64,000 nt of DNA from Sphingomonas yabuuchiae (GTDB lineage: Bacteria; Pseudomonadota; Alphaproteobacteria; Sphingomonadales; Sphingomonadaceae), in the NCBI RefSeq assembly GCF_014199595.1, contig NZ_JACHNX010000001.1, positions 558,001 to 622,000 on the forward strand, in the 5' to 3' direction. A model generated the notes under the pieces. That model was given only the letters and a program-made list of their open reading frames with translations. It had not been told where the DNA came from and did not search any database. A program made the position numbers and the translations under genes. This document shows positions 44,027 to 52,149 of the stretch, piece after piece. Within the stretch, counting starts at the first letter, position 1; each line of letters opens with the position of its first letter.

Positions 44027-45623
44027 CGACGCGCAGCCCCTCCCCACGGGCGACACCGTCCCCCTGCCGCTGGGCACGCCCCTCCCGCAGGTGGATGGGG
44101 ATGGGGGAGGGCCACCCGCTCTCCCGCTCCCGACACCCGACGAAGCGCTGGAGCTGGTCGCCCCGCTGACCATTCCTTACGCCTTCGCGCGCAAGTTCGG
44201 CACGGTCGTCCACACCGCCGACCCGCTGACCATCGCCCTTCGCGAAGGCGCGGACCCGCGCGCGCTGATCGAGCTGCGCCGCCATATCGGCCGTCCCTTC
44301 GCCATCGCGCGCGTGGAAGGCCCCGCCTTCGACCGGCTGTTGTCGGATGCCTATGCGATGGACGGACAGGCGACCGCCATCGCGGCGGTGGGCATGGGCG
44401 ACGAGCTGGACATGCTGGCCGACGGCATTCCGACCGCCGAGGATCTCCTCGACACCGCCGACGACGCGCCCGCGATCCGGCTGATCAACGGCATCATCGC
44501 CGACGCCGCGCGCAACGGCGTGTCGGACATTCATATCGAGCCGTACGAGACCGGCCTCGTCGTCCGGATGCGCATCGACGGCGTGCTGCGTGAGACGCTG
44601 CGCATGCCGCCGCACGTCGCCCCCGTGGTGGTCAGCCGCATCAAGGTCATGGCCCGGCTCGACATCGCCGAGCGGCGGGTGCCGCAGGACGGGCGCATGG
44701 CGCTGACCTTGGGCGGCAAGCTGCTCGACGTGCGCGTCTCGACGCTGCCCAGTCGCGCGGGGGAACGCGTGGTGCTGCGTATCCTCGACAAGGAGAATGC
44801 GGGGATCGACCTCGACGCGCTGGGCATGAACCCGGCGATGTACGCGCTGCTGCGCGAGGCGCTGAGCGAACCCAACGGCATCATCCTTGTCACCGGGCCG
44901 ACCGGCTCGGGCAAGACGACCAGCCTCTATGCGGCGCTGCGCCTGCTGAACGATGGCAGCCGCAACATCCTGACCGTCGAGGACCCGGTCGAATATGCGG
45001 TCGAGGGCGTGGGCCAGACCCAGGTCAACGCCAAGGTCGGCCTGACCTTCGCGGCGGGCCTGCGCGCGATCCTGCGCCAGGACCCGGACGTGGTGATGGT
45101 CGGCGAAATCCGCGACCGTGAGACGGCCGAGATCGCGGTGCAGGCCTCGCTCACCGGCCACCTCGTGCTGTCGACCGTCCACACCAACGACGCAGTCGGG
45201 GCGATCACCCGGATGCGGGACATGAAGGTCGAGCCGTTCCTGCTCGCCTCCACTTTGCGCGCCGTGATCGCGCAGCGGCTGGTGCGGCGGCTGTGCCCGG
45301 CGTGCAGGCGCCCGGTCGAGGCGAAGGAAACCGTCGCGCCGCTGCTCGGCATCGATGCCCATGCCACCGTGTACGAGGCGGTCGGCTGTGCGCAATGCAA
45401 CGGCAGCGGTTACAAGGGCCGGACCGGCGTCTATGAAGCGGTGCGCGTCGACGACACCATCCGGCGGTTGATCAACGAAGGCGGCGACGAACAGGCGATC
45501 GCCGCGCACGCCTTTGCCAGGCAACAGCCGTTGGCGGCGGTGGCGCGGACGCTGGTGCTGGACGGTGTGACCACGGCGGAGGAAGCCATCCGCGTATCCC
45601 GCCGCGACTCCGACGCGGGGTGA
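44019..45623 (+). CDS. gspE: Type II secretion ATPase GspE
   Basis: The hexameric cytoplasmic ATPase that drives pseudopilus growth, 534 residues. It has Walker A GPTGSGKTTSLYAAL, an Asp box, Walker B VVMVGEIRDRETAEIA and His box VLSTVHTNDA. A CxxC zinc module follows (LCPACRRP and CAQCNGSGYKGRTGVYE). Residues about 10-42 are unusual: the DNA there (44078-44113) is a near-copy of the family A intergenic repeat, translated in frame as Pro/Gly-rich sequence. The gene overlaps gspD by eight bases and is separated from gspF by a block of repeats. Confidence 0.96.
   Translation: MTDDAQPLPTGDTVPLPLGTPLPQVDGDGGGPPALPLPTPDEALELVAPLTIPYAFARKFGTVVHTADPLTIALREGADPRALIELRRHIGRPFAIARVEGPAFDRLLSDAYAMDGQATAIAAVGMGDELDMLADGIPTAEDLLDTADDAPAIRLINGIIADAARNGVSDIHIEPYETGLVVRMRIDGVLRETLRMPPHVAPVVVSRIKVMARLDIAERRVPQDGRMALTLGGKLLDVRVSTLPSRAGERVVLRILDKENAGIDLDALGMNPAMYALLREALSEPNGIILVTGPTGSGKTTSLYAALRLLNDGSRNILTVEDPVEYAVEGVGQTQVNAKVGLTFAAGLRAILRQDPDVVMVGEIRDRETAEIAVQASLTGHLVLSTVHTNDAVGAITRMRDMKVEPFLLASTLRAVIAQRLVRRLCPACRRPVEAKETVAPLLGIDAHATVYEAVGCAQCNGSGYKGRTGVYEAVRVDDTIRRLINEGGDEQAIAAHAFARQQPLAAVARTLVLDGVTTAEEAIRVSRRDSDAG
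44078..44113. repeat. Family A repeat unit inside the gspE coding region
   Basis: CGCCCCTCCCGCAGG followed by a GGGGATGGGGGAGGGC-type half closely matches the intergenic copy at 54183-54219. Here it is read as codons near the GspE N-terminus (the PLPQVDGDGGGPP region). The reading frame is intact. Confidence 0.7.
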
Positions 45624-45655
45624 GGGGGATGGTCGTATTCCCATCTTCAGCCGCC

Positions 45656-45996
45656 ACCCCGGCGAAGGCCGGGGTCCAGTCGTCATGCCGTTTGTGGTTG
45701 GGAACGGACGGCGGCTCAAAGCTCTTGGGTTCACGCGGAGACGCGGAGACGCGGAGAGATAATGAGTTCGCGCAGAGGCGCAGAGGACGCAGAGACGTCG
45801 TACCCGCCGCGCCAGCGGCCCTCTTGCCTCTGCCGGTTATAGATGCAGTGCGCTGCCGCGCACGAGACACCTCTGCGCCCTCCGCGCCTCTGCGCGAACA
45901 TCTCTTTCTTCTCCGCGTCTCCGCGTCTTCGCATGAAATAGAATGGCGATCCTGCATGCCTCGAAGCCACTGGGCCCCCGCCTTCGCGGGGGAACA
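45656..45996. repeat. Composite repeat block between gspE and gspF (families C and D)
   Basis: There is no gene in 45624-46019. A family C unit (GGCGAAGGCCGGGGTCCAGT type) at 45656-45681 has an inverted partner at 45969-45996. Between them a second long inverted pair (family D) covers 45730-45797 and 45870-45938. It is built of CGCGGAGA and CGCAGAGG words repeated in tandem. The block interrupts an otherwise overlapping operon by almost 400 bases and could form nested hairpins in the mRNA. Confidence 0.85.
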
Positions 45997-46019
45997 GGGG
46001 TGTGGGAAGGCGCACTGAC

Positions 46020-47243
46020 ATGGCCGGGTTCGATTATGTCGCCATCGACACGAAGGGCGCGGAGAAGCGGGGCTTCATTCCTGCCGAAACCAGCGATGCC
46101 GCCCGGGCTGCGCTGGAGAAGCAGCGGCTGTACGTCGTCTCGGTCAAGCCGGGGAGCGGCGATACAGCCGAGCGCCGCCCGCTGTTCGGGCTCAAGCTCG
46201 GCCGCGCGCGCATGTCGGTCAAGCAGTTGACGTTGTTTACCCGCCAGCTCGCCACGCTCAACCGCGTTTCGCCGCTGGAGGAGTCTCTGCGCACCATCAC
46301 CCGCCAGACCGAGCAGGAGCGGGTGCGTGCGATCGTCGCGACGGTGCACCAGGGCGTCACCGAAGGCCGCCGCCTGGCCGACGCGATGGCGCGCGAGCCC
46401 AAGAGCTTCCCCCCGCTCTACCGCGCGATGGTCGCGGCTGGGGAGAGTTCGGGGACGCTGCCGACCATTCTCGAACGGCTCGCCGCGCTGCTGGAGCGGC
46501 AGGCGGAGATTCGCGGCAAGCTGATCACCGCACTCGCCTATCCGACGATCCTTGCGGTGGTCGCGCTGGGCGTCGTCACCGCGCTGATGATGTTCGTCGT
46601 GCCGCAGGTGGTCGAGCAGTTCGATACGGTCGGGCAGGAGCTGCCCTTCCTGACGCGCATGGTCATCACCGTGTCGGACCTGTTGGTCGGCTGGTGGTGG
46701 CTGATGGCGGGGATCGTCGTTATCGCGGGGGTCGGTTTCTGGCGTGCGCTGAAGGTGCCGTCGATCCGGCTGTCCTTCGATAGCTGGCTGCTGAAGCTGC
46801 CGCTGCTGGGCCGGTTGCTGCGCGACCTGCACGCGGCGCGGATGGCGCGCACGCTGGGGACGATGGTGGCGAGCCGGTTGCCGTTGCTGGAGGGGCTGAC
46901 CCTGACGGCAGGCACGATCCACAATCGCCGTCTGCGCGTCGCCTCCGATGCGATCGTCGATTCGATCCGGGGCGGCGGCAGCCTGTCGGCCGCGATGCGG
47001 CGGGCGGGCGTGTTCCCGCCCTTGCTCACCTATCTGGCCGCCAGCGGCGAGGCGGCGGGGCGGCTGGACGAGATGCTGGAGCGCGCCGCCGATTATCTGG
47101 AGCGCGAATTCGACCGCTTCACCGCCACCGCGCTGTCGCTGCTGGAGCCCGCGATCATCGTCGTGATGGGCGGCGTGGTCGCCACCATCGTGCTATCCAT
47201 CCTGCTGCCCATTCTCCAGCTCAACACGCTGGCCGGTCAATAA
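46020..47243 (+). CDS. gspF: Type II secretion platform protein GspF
   Basis: The inner-membrane platform protein, 407 residues, with two homologous GspF/PilC domains. Examples are KQLTLFTRQLATLNRVSPLEESLRTI, PLYRAMVAAGESSGTLPTILERLA and, in the second half, ARMARTLGTMVASRLPLLEGL and LTYLAASGEAAGRLDEML. Three membrane segments are seen, the last near the C-terminus (IIVVMGGVVATIVLSILLPIL). The ATG at 46020 is chosen; six codons upstream are in frame but derive from the repeat block. gspG follows after about 12 bases. Confidence 0.95.
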   Translation: MAGFDYVAIDTKGAEKRGFIPAETSDAARAALEKQRLYVVSVKPGSGDTAERRPLFGLKLGRARMSVKQLTLFTRQLATLNRVSPLEESLRTITRQTEQERVRAIVATVHQGVTEGRRLADAMAREPKSFPPLYRAMVAAGESSGTLPTILERLAALLERQAEIRGKLITALAYPTILAVVALGVVTALMMFVVPQVVEQFDTVGQELPFLTRMVITVSDLLVGWWWLMAGIVVIAGVGFWRALKVPSIRLSFDSWLLKLPLLGRLLRDLHAARMARTLGTMVASRLPLLEGLTLTAGTIHNRRLRVASDAIVDSIRGGGSLSAAMRRAGVFPPLLTYLAASGEAAGRLDEMLERAADYLEREFDRFTATALSLLEPAIIVVMGGVVATIVLSILLPILQLNTLAGQ

Positions 47244-47255
47244 GAGGACATGTTG

Positions 47256-47711
47256 ATGCGTAACCCCCACCGCCGTCCGATCCGCCGCAAGCGTCCGGCC
47301 AACGGCTTTACTCTGGTTGAGCTGATGGTCGTGATCGTCATCATCGGCCTGCTGGCGACGATCGTGGCGCTGAACGTGCTCCCCTCGGGCGACACGGCCA
47401 AGATCCAGAAGGCCAAGGCCGATATCTCGAACATCGAGACGGGGCTGGAGATGTACAAGCTCCAGAACCTGACCTTCCCGACCACGGCGCAGGGGTTGCC
47501 CGCGCTGGTGTCGATGCCCGCCGGGCTTGCCGATCCGTCGCGCTATCAGAAGGGCGGTTATCTGAAGAAGCTGCCCGAAGATCCCTGGGGCCGCCCCTAT
47601 CTCTATGCCTCGCCCGGCCAGCATGGCGAGGCGGATATCTGGACGTACGGCGCCGACGGTAAGGAAGGCGGCGAAGGCGTCAACGCGGATATCGGCAACT
47701 GGGATAAGTGA
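47256..47711 (+). CDS. gspG: Major pseudopilin GspG
   Basis: The main subunit of the secretion pseudopilus. The leader is short and basic (17 residues from the ATG at 47256), cut before Phe in ANGFTLVELMVVIVIIG, with Glu at +5. The C-terminal part carries the GspG signature LEMYKLQNLTFPTTAQGLPALV and the calcium-binding region (DPWGRPYLYASPG, GEGVNADIGNW). AAGAGGA at seven bases supports 47256 over the ATG at 47250. The stop overlaps the gspH start (TGATG). Confidence 0.96.
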   Translation: MRNPHRRPIRRKRPANGFTLVELMVVIVIIGLLATIVALNVLPSGDTAKIQKAKADISNIETGLEMYKLQNLTFPTTAQGLPALVSMPAGLADPSRYQKGGYLKKLPEDPWGRPYLYASPGQHGEADIWTYGADGKEGGEGVNADIGNWDK

Positions 47712-48319
47712 TGACGCGGCCCCGCCTCGATGCCGGGGACGGAAGCGGGCGGGGCCTGCTTGGCGAGGACGAAACGTGGCCTTCGACTTCGCTCAGGCTG
47801 AACGGGACGGAGGATCCGTACTCAACCTCCGTTCGCACTGAGCGAAGTCGAAGTGCTCGAGCTGACCTTACCCCAAGGCGCGCTACCGGCTTCACCCTGG
47901 TCGAACTGATGATCGTCATCACCGTGATCGGCTTGGCCTCGGCGGTGGCGGTGCTGTCGCTGCCCGACCGACGGGGGCGAGTAACCGACGAGGCGTTGAA
48001 ATTCGCCGCCCGCGTCCGCGCCGCGCATGACGTGGCGGTTGTCGAGGCGTCGCCGGTCAGCATCTGGGTCACGCGCGGCGGCTATGGCTTTGATCGACGG
48101 GCGGACGGTGCGTGGAGCCCTATGACCGCCAAACCCCTGCGCGTCGCGCAATGGGAGGACGGCACCCAGGCGGCGATTCCCGACGCAAGCGGCCGGGTGC
48201 GGATCACCTTCGACGTGACGGGCTTGGCGGACCGCCCGGTCGAACTGCGTCTGACGCGCGAGCGGGCGAGCAGCATCGTGCGGATCGGCGCGGACGGAAC
48301 GGTGCGCGTCGATGGGTAA
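47711..48319 (+). CDS. gspH: Minor pseudopilin GspH with a repeat-derived long leader
   Basis: A type II minor pseudopilin with the prepilin site ATGFTLVELMIVITVIG (Gly before Phe, Glu at +5) and a GspH-like beta domain (ARVRAAHDVAVVEASPVSIWVTRGGYGFDRR). Counting from the ATG that overlaps the gspG stop, the leader would be 60 residues, far longer than the usual 6-25. It contains an inverted pair of family B repeats read in frame (WPSTSLRLNG, then SVRTERSRSARA). No later ATG or GTG lies before the cleavage site, so either the long leader is real or a rare start codon is used. Confidence 0.88.
   Translation: MTRPRLDAGDGSGRGLLGEDETWPSTSLRLNGTEDPYSTSVRTERSRSARADLTPRRATGFTLVELMIVITVIGLASAVAVLSLPDRRGRVTDEALKFAARVRAAHDVAVVEASPVSIWVTRGGYGFDRRADGAWSPMTAKPLRVAQWEDGTQAAIPDASGRVRITFDVTGLADRPVELRLTRERASSIVRIGADGTVRVDG
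47778..47853. repeat. Family B inverted repeat pair inside gspH leader region
   Basis: Copy one (47778-47805) and its inverted partner (47829-47853) flank a 23-base spacer. They lie between the gspG stop and the gspH prepilin cleavage site, so the gspH frame passes through a potential mRNA hairpin. Confidence 0.88.
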
Positions 48320-48833
48320 GTCATCCCAAATTCCTCCCCTGCAAGGGGAGGGGGACCATGCGCAGCATGGTGGAGGGGTGTCCCGCTATCGAGAGCGCGA
48401 CACCCCTCCGTCGGGCCTTCGGCCCGCCACCTCCCCTTGCAGGGGAGGAAAGGAATCGGGCTTCACCCTGATCGAGATCATGGTCGCGCTGGCTGTCTTC
48501 AGCCTGGCGGCGATGGCGCTGGTGAGGCTGGAGAGCGAGACGATCCGCGGTGCGTCGATCCTGGACGAGACCGTCGTGGCGCAGATGGTCGCCCGCAATG
48601 TCGCCATCGCCGCCGTCACCGACCCGCAGGCTCCGGCGCTGGGTCGGACGACGGGTGCGGAGGTCAATGGCGGGCGCAGCTGGAAATGGACCCGGATCGT
48701 CAGCGGCACGGGCGACGCGCGGGTCGTGCGCATCGATGTGGCGGTGGCGAATGCGGGTGGCCGGATCACCGGGCGGATGACGATGGTCCGCCCCCCCATG
48801 GCCGCGCCGCCGATTGGGGTGGCGGGGTCGTGA
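48312..48833 (+). CDS. gspI: Minor pseudopilin GspI with a repeat-derived long leader
   Basis: The prepilin site is KESGFTLIEIMVALAVFSLAAMALVRL with Glu at +5, followed by the GspI-type beta domain (ETVVAQMVARNVAIAAVTDP, GRSWKWTRIVSGTGDARVVRIDVAV). The ATG at 48312 overlaps the gspH stop by eight bases and gives a 50-residue leader made almost wholly of family E repeat codons (IPPLQGEGDH to ATSPCRGGKE). A GTG at 48378 would give a 28-residue leader. The stop overlaps a GTG start of gspJ. Confidence 0.88.
   Translation: MGKSSQIPPLQGEGDHAQHGGGVSRYRERDTPPSGLRPATSPCRGGKESGFTLIEIMVALAVFSLAAMALVRLESETIRGASILDETVVAQMVARNVAIAAVTDPQAPALGRTTGAEVNGGRSWKWTRIVSGTGDARVVRIDVAVANAGGRITGRMTMVRPPMAAPPIGVAGS
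48329..48451. repeat. Family E inverted repeat inside gspI leader region
   Basis: TTCCTCCCCTGCAAGGGGAG (from about 48331) is matched by its inverted form CTCCCCTTGCAGGGGAGGAA ending near 48450. Inner palindromic parts lie between (GTGTCGC-type and GGCCTTCGGCC). The element falls entirely within the gspI leader region. A related element separates sufD and sufS. Confidence 0.88.
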
Positions 48834-49615
48834 CCTGCCGTTCAAAGGGCAATCCGTTCCCCGGCGGAGGCCGGGGCCCAGTTGCCATGAACCCAAAGGG
48901 TAGGGGTGAACGTCACTACTCTCCTCGAATGACATCGCAACTGGGCCCCGGCCTCCGCCGGGGAACAAGGGCTGGGTGCCCTAACGGCTTCACCCTGGTC
49001 GAGGTGATGGTCGCGCTGCTCATCTTCTCGATGCTGGCGGCGGCGGCCGTCGCGATCCTGTCGCTCAGCGTCCGGGCCCAAGGGGTGACGGGGCAGAAGC
49101 TCGACGCGATGGCGGCGGTCAGTCGGACGACCGCGATCCTGTCCGCCGATCTGGCGCAGGCGGTGGACCGCCCGACGCGCGACGAGGGCGGCGTGCTGAC
49201 GCCCGCCATGGTGGCGGGGCCGGATGCGATGCGGCTGGTGCGCGGCGGCTGGAGCAATCTCGACAATGCGGCGCGGCCTTCGGTGCAGAAGGTCGCCTAT
49301 CGCCTGAACGGTGACGTGCTGGAGCGGGTGGCCTGGCCGCTGCTCGACGGCGCCGCACCGATGGAGCCCGCCGCACTGATGGACCATGTCCGCGAATTGC
49401 ACCTGCGTTATCGCTTCAATGGCGCGTGGCTCGACCAGTGGCAGGGGCAGCCGGGCGTCGCCCTGCCGCAGGCGGCGGAGGTCACGATCGTGCGCGACGA
49501 CGGCATGATCTATCGCCAGCTTTTCCTGGTCGGCACCGGCTATGTCGGCGTCCCGAACCTGCCGAATCCTACGCCGACGCCTACGCCCAGTCCCACGCCG
49601 ACGCCCAATGGCTAG
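48830..49615 (+). CDS. gspJ: Minor pseudopilin GspJ with a repeat-derived leader
   Basis: The prepilin site is CPNGFTLVEVMVALLIFSMLAAAAVAIL with Glu at +5, and the GspJ domain (MAAVSRTTAILSADLAQAVDRPTRD, VAYRLNGDVLERVAWPLLDGAAP) follows. The protein ends in a Thr-Pro repeat tail. A GTG at 48830 overlaps the gspI stop; internal ATGs lie at 48887 and 48929. The last gives a normal 20-residue leader with LRRGTR before the cut site, and those arginines come from the family C repeat. The true start is therefore uncertain. The stop overlaps the gspK start by eight bases. Confidence 0.88.
   Translation: MTCRSKGNPFPGGGRGPVAMNPKGRGERHYSPRMTSQLGPGLRRGTRAGCPNGFTLVEVMVALLIFSMLAAAAVAILSLSVRAQGVTGQKLDAMAAVSRTTAILSADLAQAVDRPTRDEGGVLTPAMVAGPDAMRLVRGGWSNLDNAARPSVQKVAYRLNGDVLERVAWPLLDGAAPMEPAALMDHVRELHLRYRFNGAWLDQWQGQPGVALPQAAEVTIVRDDGMIYRQLFLVGTGYVGVPNLPNPTPTPTPSPTPTPNG
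48857..48966. repeat. Family C inverted repeat pair inside gspJ leader region
   Basis: A unit of the form CCCCGGCGGAGGCCGGGGCC at 48857-48884 has an inverted partner at 48938-48966, separated by about 53 bases of unrelated sequence. Both halves are read in the gspJ frame upstream of the prepilin cleavage site. Confidence 0.88.
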
Positions 49616-50597
49616 ACCCATGCCGCCAGCGGGCGAGCGCGGGGCCGCGCTGCTGACCGTCTTGATTCTGGTCGCCGTCATCGCGGTGCTGGCCGCGACT
49701 GCGCTGGAAAAGCTGCGCCTGTCGACGCGGCTCGGCGGCAATGCGGTGGCGATCGAGCAGGCACGCGGTTTCGCCTATGCCGCCGAGGCGCTGGCGATCA
49801 TCCGGATCGGCGATCTGCTGGAGCGCGCCCAAGGCAAGGTGTCGCTGCTCGGCGGGTGGAGTGACCGGCCCTTCGCATTGCCGCTGGGCGAGGTGGCGGG
49901 CGGAAGCAGTGCCGTCGCGCGGGTGACGGACGGAGGCAATTGCTTCAACCTGAACGGCCTGGCGCAGGACCTGCCCGGCCAGCCCGGCACGCTGATCGGC
50001 AATGCGGTCGAGGTCGCGCATTTCGCCAAGCTGATGCGGCTGCTGAACGTGCCCGGCCAGGTCGCGCAACAGGTCGCGACCGCTGCGTCGGACTGGATCG
50101 ACAGCGACCAGAACCCGCAAGGGGGTGGCGCGGAGGACCCCGTCTATCTGGCGCGTGACCCGTCCTATCGGACCGGCGGCGCGATGATGGCGGATGTCAG
50201 CGAGCTGCGCATGGTCAGTGGCGTCACGCCCGAACTCTATGCCCAGCTTCGCCCCTGGCTCTGCACCCTGCCCGAGGCGAAGCCGACGACGGTCAACATC
50301 AACACGCTGGCCCCCGAACAGGCGCCTTTGGTCGCCATGGCGCAGGCCGATACGATTTCGCCCGGCGCCATCGCCCAGGCCCTTTTGCGCCGCCCGCCGC
50401 AAGGCTATGCGGACGTGAGCGCCTTCTGGGCGCAGATACCGGGGGCGAGCGGAGGCGGCGGCGTGGCGGTGACGACGCGCTGGTTCAACTTGCGGATCGA
50501 TGTCGGTCTGGGCAGCGTGACGGTACAGGAGCGCGCGCTGGTCGATGCCACGCGACAGCCGCCGCGACTGGTGGCGCGGATTTGGGGGGAAGAGTGA
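49608..50597 (+). CDS. gspK: Minor pseudopilin GspK
   Basis: A large minor pseudopilin of 329 residues that caps the pseudopilus tip with GspI and GspJ. A short leader (12 residues) ends in ERG before AALLTVLILVAVIAVLAATALEKLRLSTR; as usual for GspK, Glu +5 is absent. The alpha-helical insert domain has NGLAQDLPGQPG and AASDWIDSDQNPQGGGAEDPVY, and the conserved TTVNINTLAPEQAPLVA is present. Unlike gspH, gspI and gspJ it has no repeat in its leader. It overlaps gspJ by eight bases and shares one base with gspL (TGATG). Confidence 0.94.
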   Translation: MARPMPPAGERGAALLTVLILVAVIAVLAATALEKLRLSTRLGGNAVAIEQARGFAYAAEALAIIRIGDLLERAQGKVSLLGGWSDRPFALPLGEVAGGSSAVARVTDGGNCFNLNGLAQDLPGQPGTLIGNAVEVAHFAKLMRLLNVPGQVAQQVATAASDWIDSDQNPQGGGAEDPVYLARDPSYRTGGAMMADVSELRMVSGVTPELYAQLRPWLCTLPEAKPTTVNINTLAPEQAPLVAMAQADTISPGAIAQALLRRPPQGYADVSAFWAQIPGASGGGGVAVTTRWFNLRIDVGLGSVTVQERALVDATRQPPRLVARIWGEE

Positions 50598-51679
50598 TGA
50601 GTGCGACCAACCTCCTGTTCTTGCCGCCGGGCGAGGGCGGCGACTATCGCTGGATGCGGATCGAGGACGAACGCGTCGCCGCCGCCGGAGAGGGCCTGCC
50701 GCAGGGGGATGGCGACGTCGTCGCGGTCGCACCCGCCGATGCGGTGTCGCTGCACTGGGCCGAGATTCCCGCCCGTTCGACGGCACAGGCCGCCGCCGCC
50801 GCGAGGCTGCTGGCGGCCGAGGTGAGTGCCGCGCCGATGGACGAACTGCACGTCGCGGTCGGCGAGGACGAGGCAGGCAGCCGCCCCATCGGCATCGTCA
50901 ATCGCGGCGCGATGGCGGGCTGGCTGGCGCGGCTGGGCGCGGCGGGGGTCGATCCGGTCGCGGTTGTGCCCGCACCGCTGCTGCTGCCGCGCCCCGAAGA
51001 GGGTTATGTGCGTGGCGACTTGGCCGGGCAGGGCGTGGTGCGCGGGCGGGCCTCGGGCTTTGCCGACGAGCCCGGCTTTACCGAGATCGTCACGGGTGAC
51101 GCGCCGCTCGACGATCTGGACGATGCGGCGGTTACGGCCGCGCTGGGGGCGGTGGCCGCCGCGCCTGCGCTCGACCTGCGGCAGGGACCGTTCGCGCGGC
51201 GGCGGGGCTTTTCGATCGACTGGCGGCTGGTCAAGCGCCTGGCATGGCTCGGCGTCGCCATCGTCGTCGTCACGCTGGCGATCGATTTCGTGCGCTGGAC
51301 CAAGTACAGCTTCGCCGCCGACGCGACCGAGGCGAAGATCGAGCAGATCGCCCGCACCGCCCTGCCGCGTGGTGAGACCTTGGTCGATGCCGACCGCCAG
51401 CTGACCGAGCGATTGTCGGCGGTGCGCGGGCCGGGGCAGGGGTTCAGCCGGACGGCGGCGGCGGTGTTCGCGGCCGTGCGCGCGGTGCCGGGCACGGAGC
51501 TGACCGCCCTCGATTTCCAGCCCAATGGCGACGTCCGGCTCGGCATCGCGGTCGACCGCGAGGCGCTGGCCACCGATCTCAAACGCGCGATCGAAGTGGA
51601 GGGCTTCACCGTCCAGCCCAGCACCTTCGTCGCGGCCAATGGTCGGATCACGGGAGAATTCACGGTGCGCGCACGATGA
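50597..51679 (+). CDS. gspL: Type II secretion protein GspL
   Basis: A 360-residue bitopic inner-membrane protein that anchors the GspE ATPase. The N-terminal actin-like cytoplasmic domain has VSLHWAEIPARSTAQAAAAARLLAAE and VDPVAVVPAPLLLPRPEEGY. One membrane helix lies at about residues 212-232, and a periplasmic ferredoxin-like domain (GTELTALDFQPNGDVRLGI, FTVQPSTFVAANGRITGEFTVR) follows. The ATG is embedded in the gspK stop (TGATG), and the stop overlaps gspM by four bases. Confidence 0.92.
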   Translation: MSATNLLFLPPGEGGDYRWMRIEDERVAAAGEGLPQGDGDVVAVAPADAVSLHWAEIPARSTAQAAAAARLLAAEVSAAPMDELHVAVGEDEAGSRPIGIVNRGAMAGWLARLGAAGVDPVAVVPAPLLLPRPEEGYVRGDLAGQGVVRGRASGFADEPGFTEIVTGDAPLDDLDDAAVTAALGAVAAAPALDLRQGPFARRRGFSIDWRLVKRLAWLGVAIVVVTLAIDFVRWTKYSFAADATEAKIEQIARTALPRGETLVDADRQLTERLSAVRGPGQGFSRTAAAVFAAVRAVPGTELTALDFQPNGDVRLGIAVDREALATDLKRAIEVEGFTVQPSTFVAANGRITGEFTVRAR

Positions 51680-52149
51680 AGGCGCTGAAACTCTGGTTCG
51701 ATGGCCGCTCCCTTCGCGAAAAGCGGCTGCTGCTGGTCATGGGCGCATTGCTGGTCGTGACGCTCCTTTGGGGCGGGATATTGCGGCCGCTGGGCGACGG
51801 CCTGTCGAGCGCGCGCGAGCGTCATGCCGATGCGGTGATCCGACTGGGCGAGGCGCAAGCCGTCGCCGCCGAGTTGAGTCAGCGCCGCCGCCGTCCGCCC
51901 GCACTTTCGGGCACGCTGGCCGATACGGTGCGGCTGTCGGCGGAACAGGCGGGCTTCAGCCTTTCCGCCCTGACCGAGGACGGCCCCGGCCGGGTGCGGG
52001 CGCAGATCGCGTCGGCCAGACCCGCCGCGCTGACGCCGTGGCTGGCGCGGCTGGAGCGGGGCGGCGTGCTGGTCGAGCAGGCGACCCTGACCGACAATGG
52101 CGACCGGACGGTGGGTGTCGCGCTTCTCTTGCGGACACGGGTGTCCTGA
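51676..52149 (+). CDS. gspM: Type II secretion protein GspM
   Basis: A 157-residue inner-membrane partner of GspL. A single N-terminal membrane helix (REKRLLLVMGALLVVTLLWGGIL) is followed by a periplasmic coiled segment and a ferredoxin-like domain (VRAQIASARPAALTPWLARLERGGVLVEQATL). The size and layout match GspM. It overlaps gspL by four bases and gspN by one (TGATG). Confidence 0.92.
   Translation: MKALKLWFDGRSLREKRLLLVMGALLVVTLLWGGILRPLGDGLSSARERHADAVIRLGEAQAVAAELSQRRRRPPALSGTLADTVRLSAEQAGFSLSALTEDGPGRVRAQIASARPAALTPWLARLERGGVLVEQATLTDNGDRTVGVALLLRTRVS

Noticed and set aside
45730..45938. Possible CRISPR array from short tandem CGCGGAGA/CGCAGAGG words
   Set aside because: Units are too short, have no spacers of constant length, and form one inverted pair; there are no cas genes in the window.
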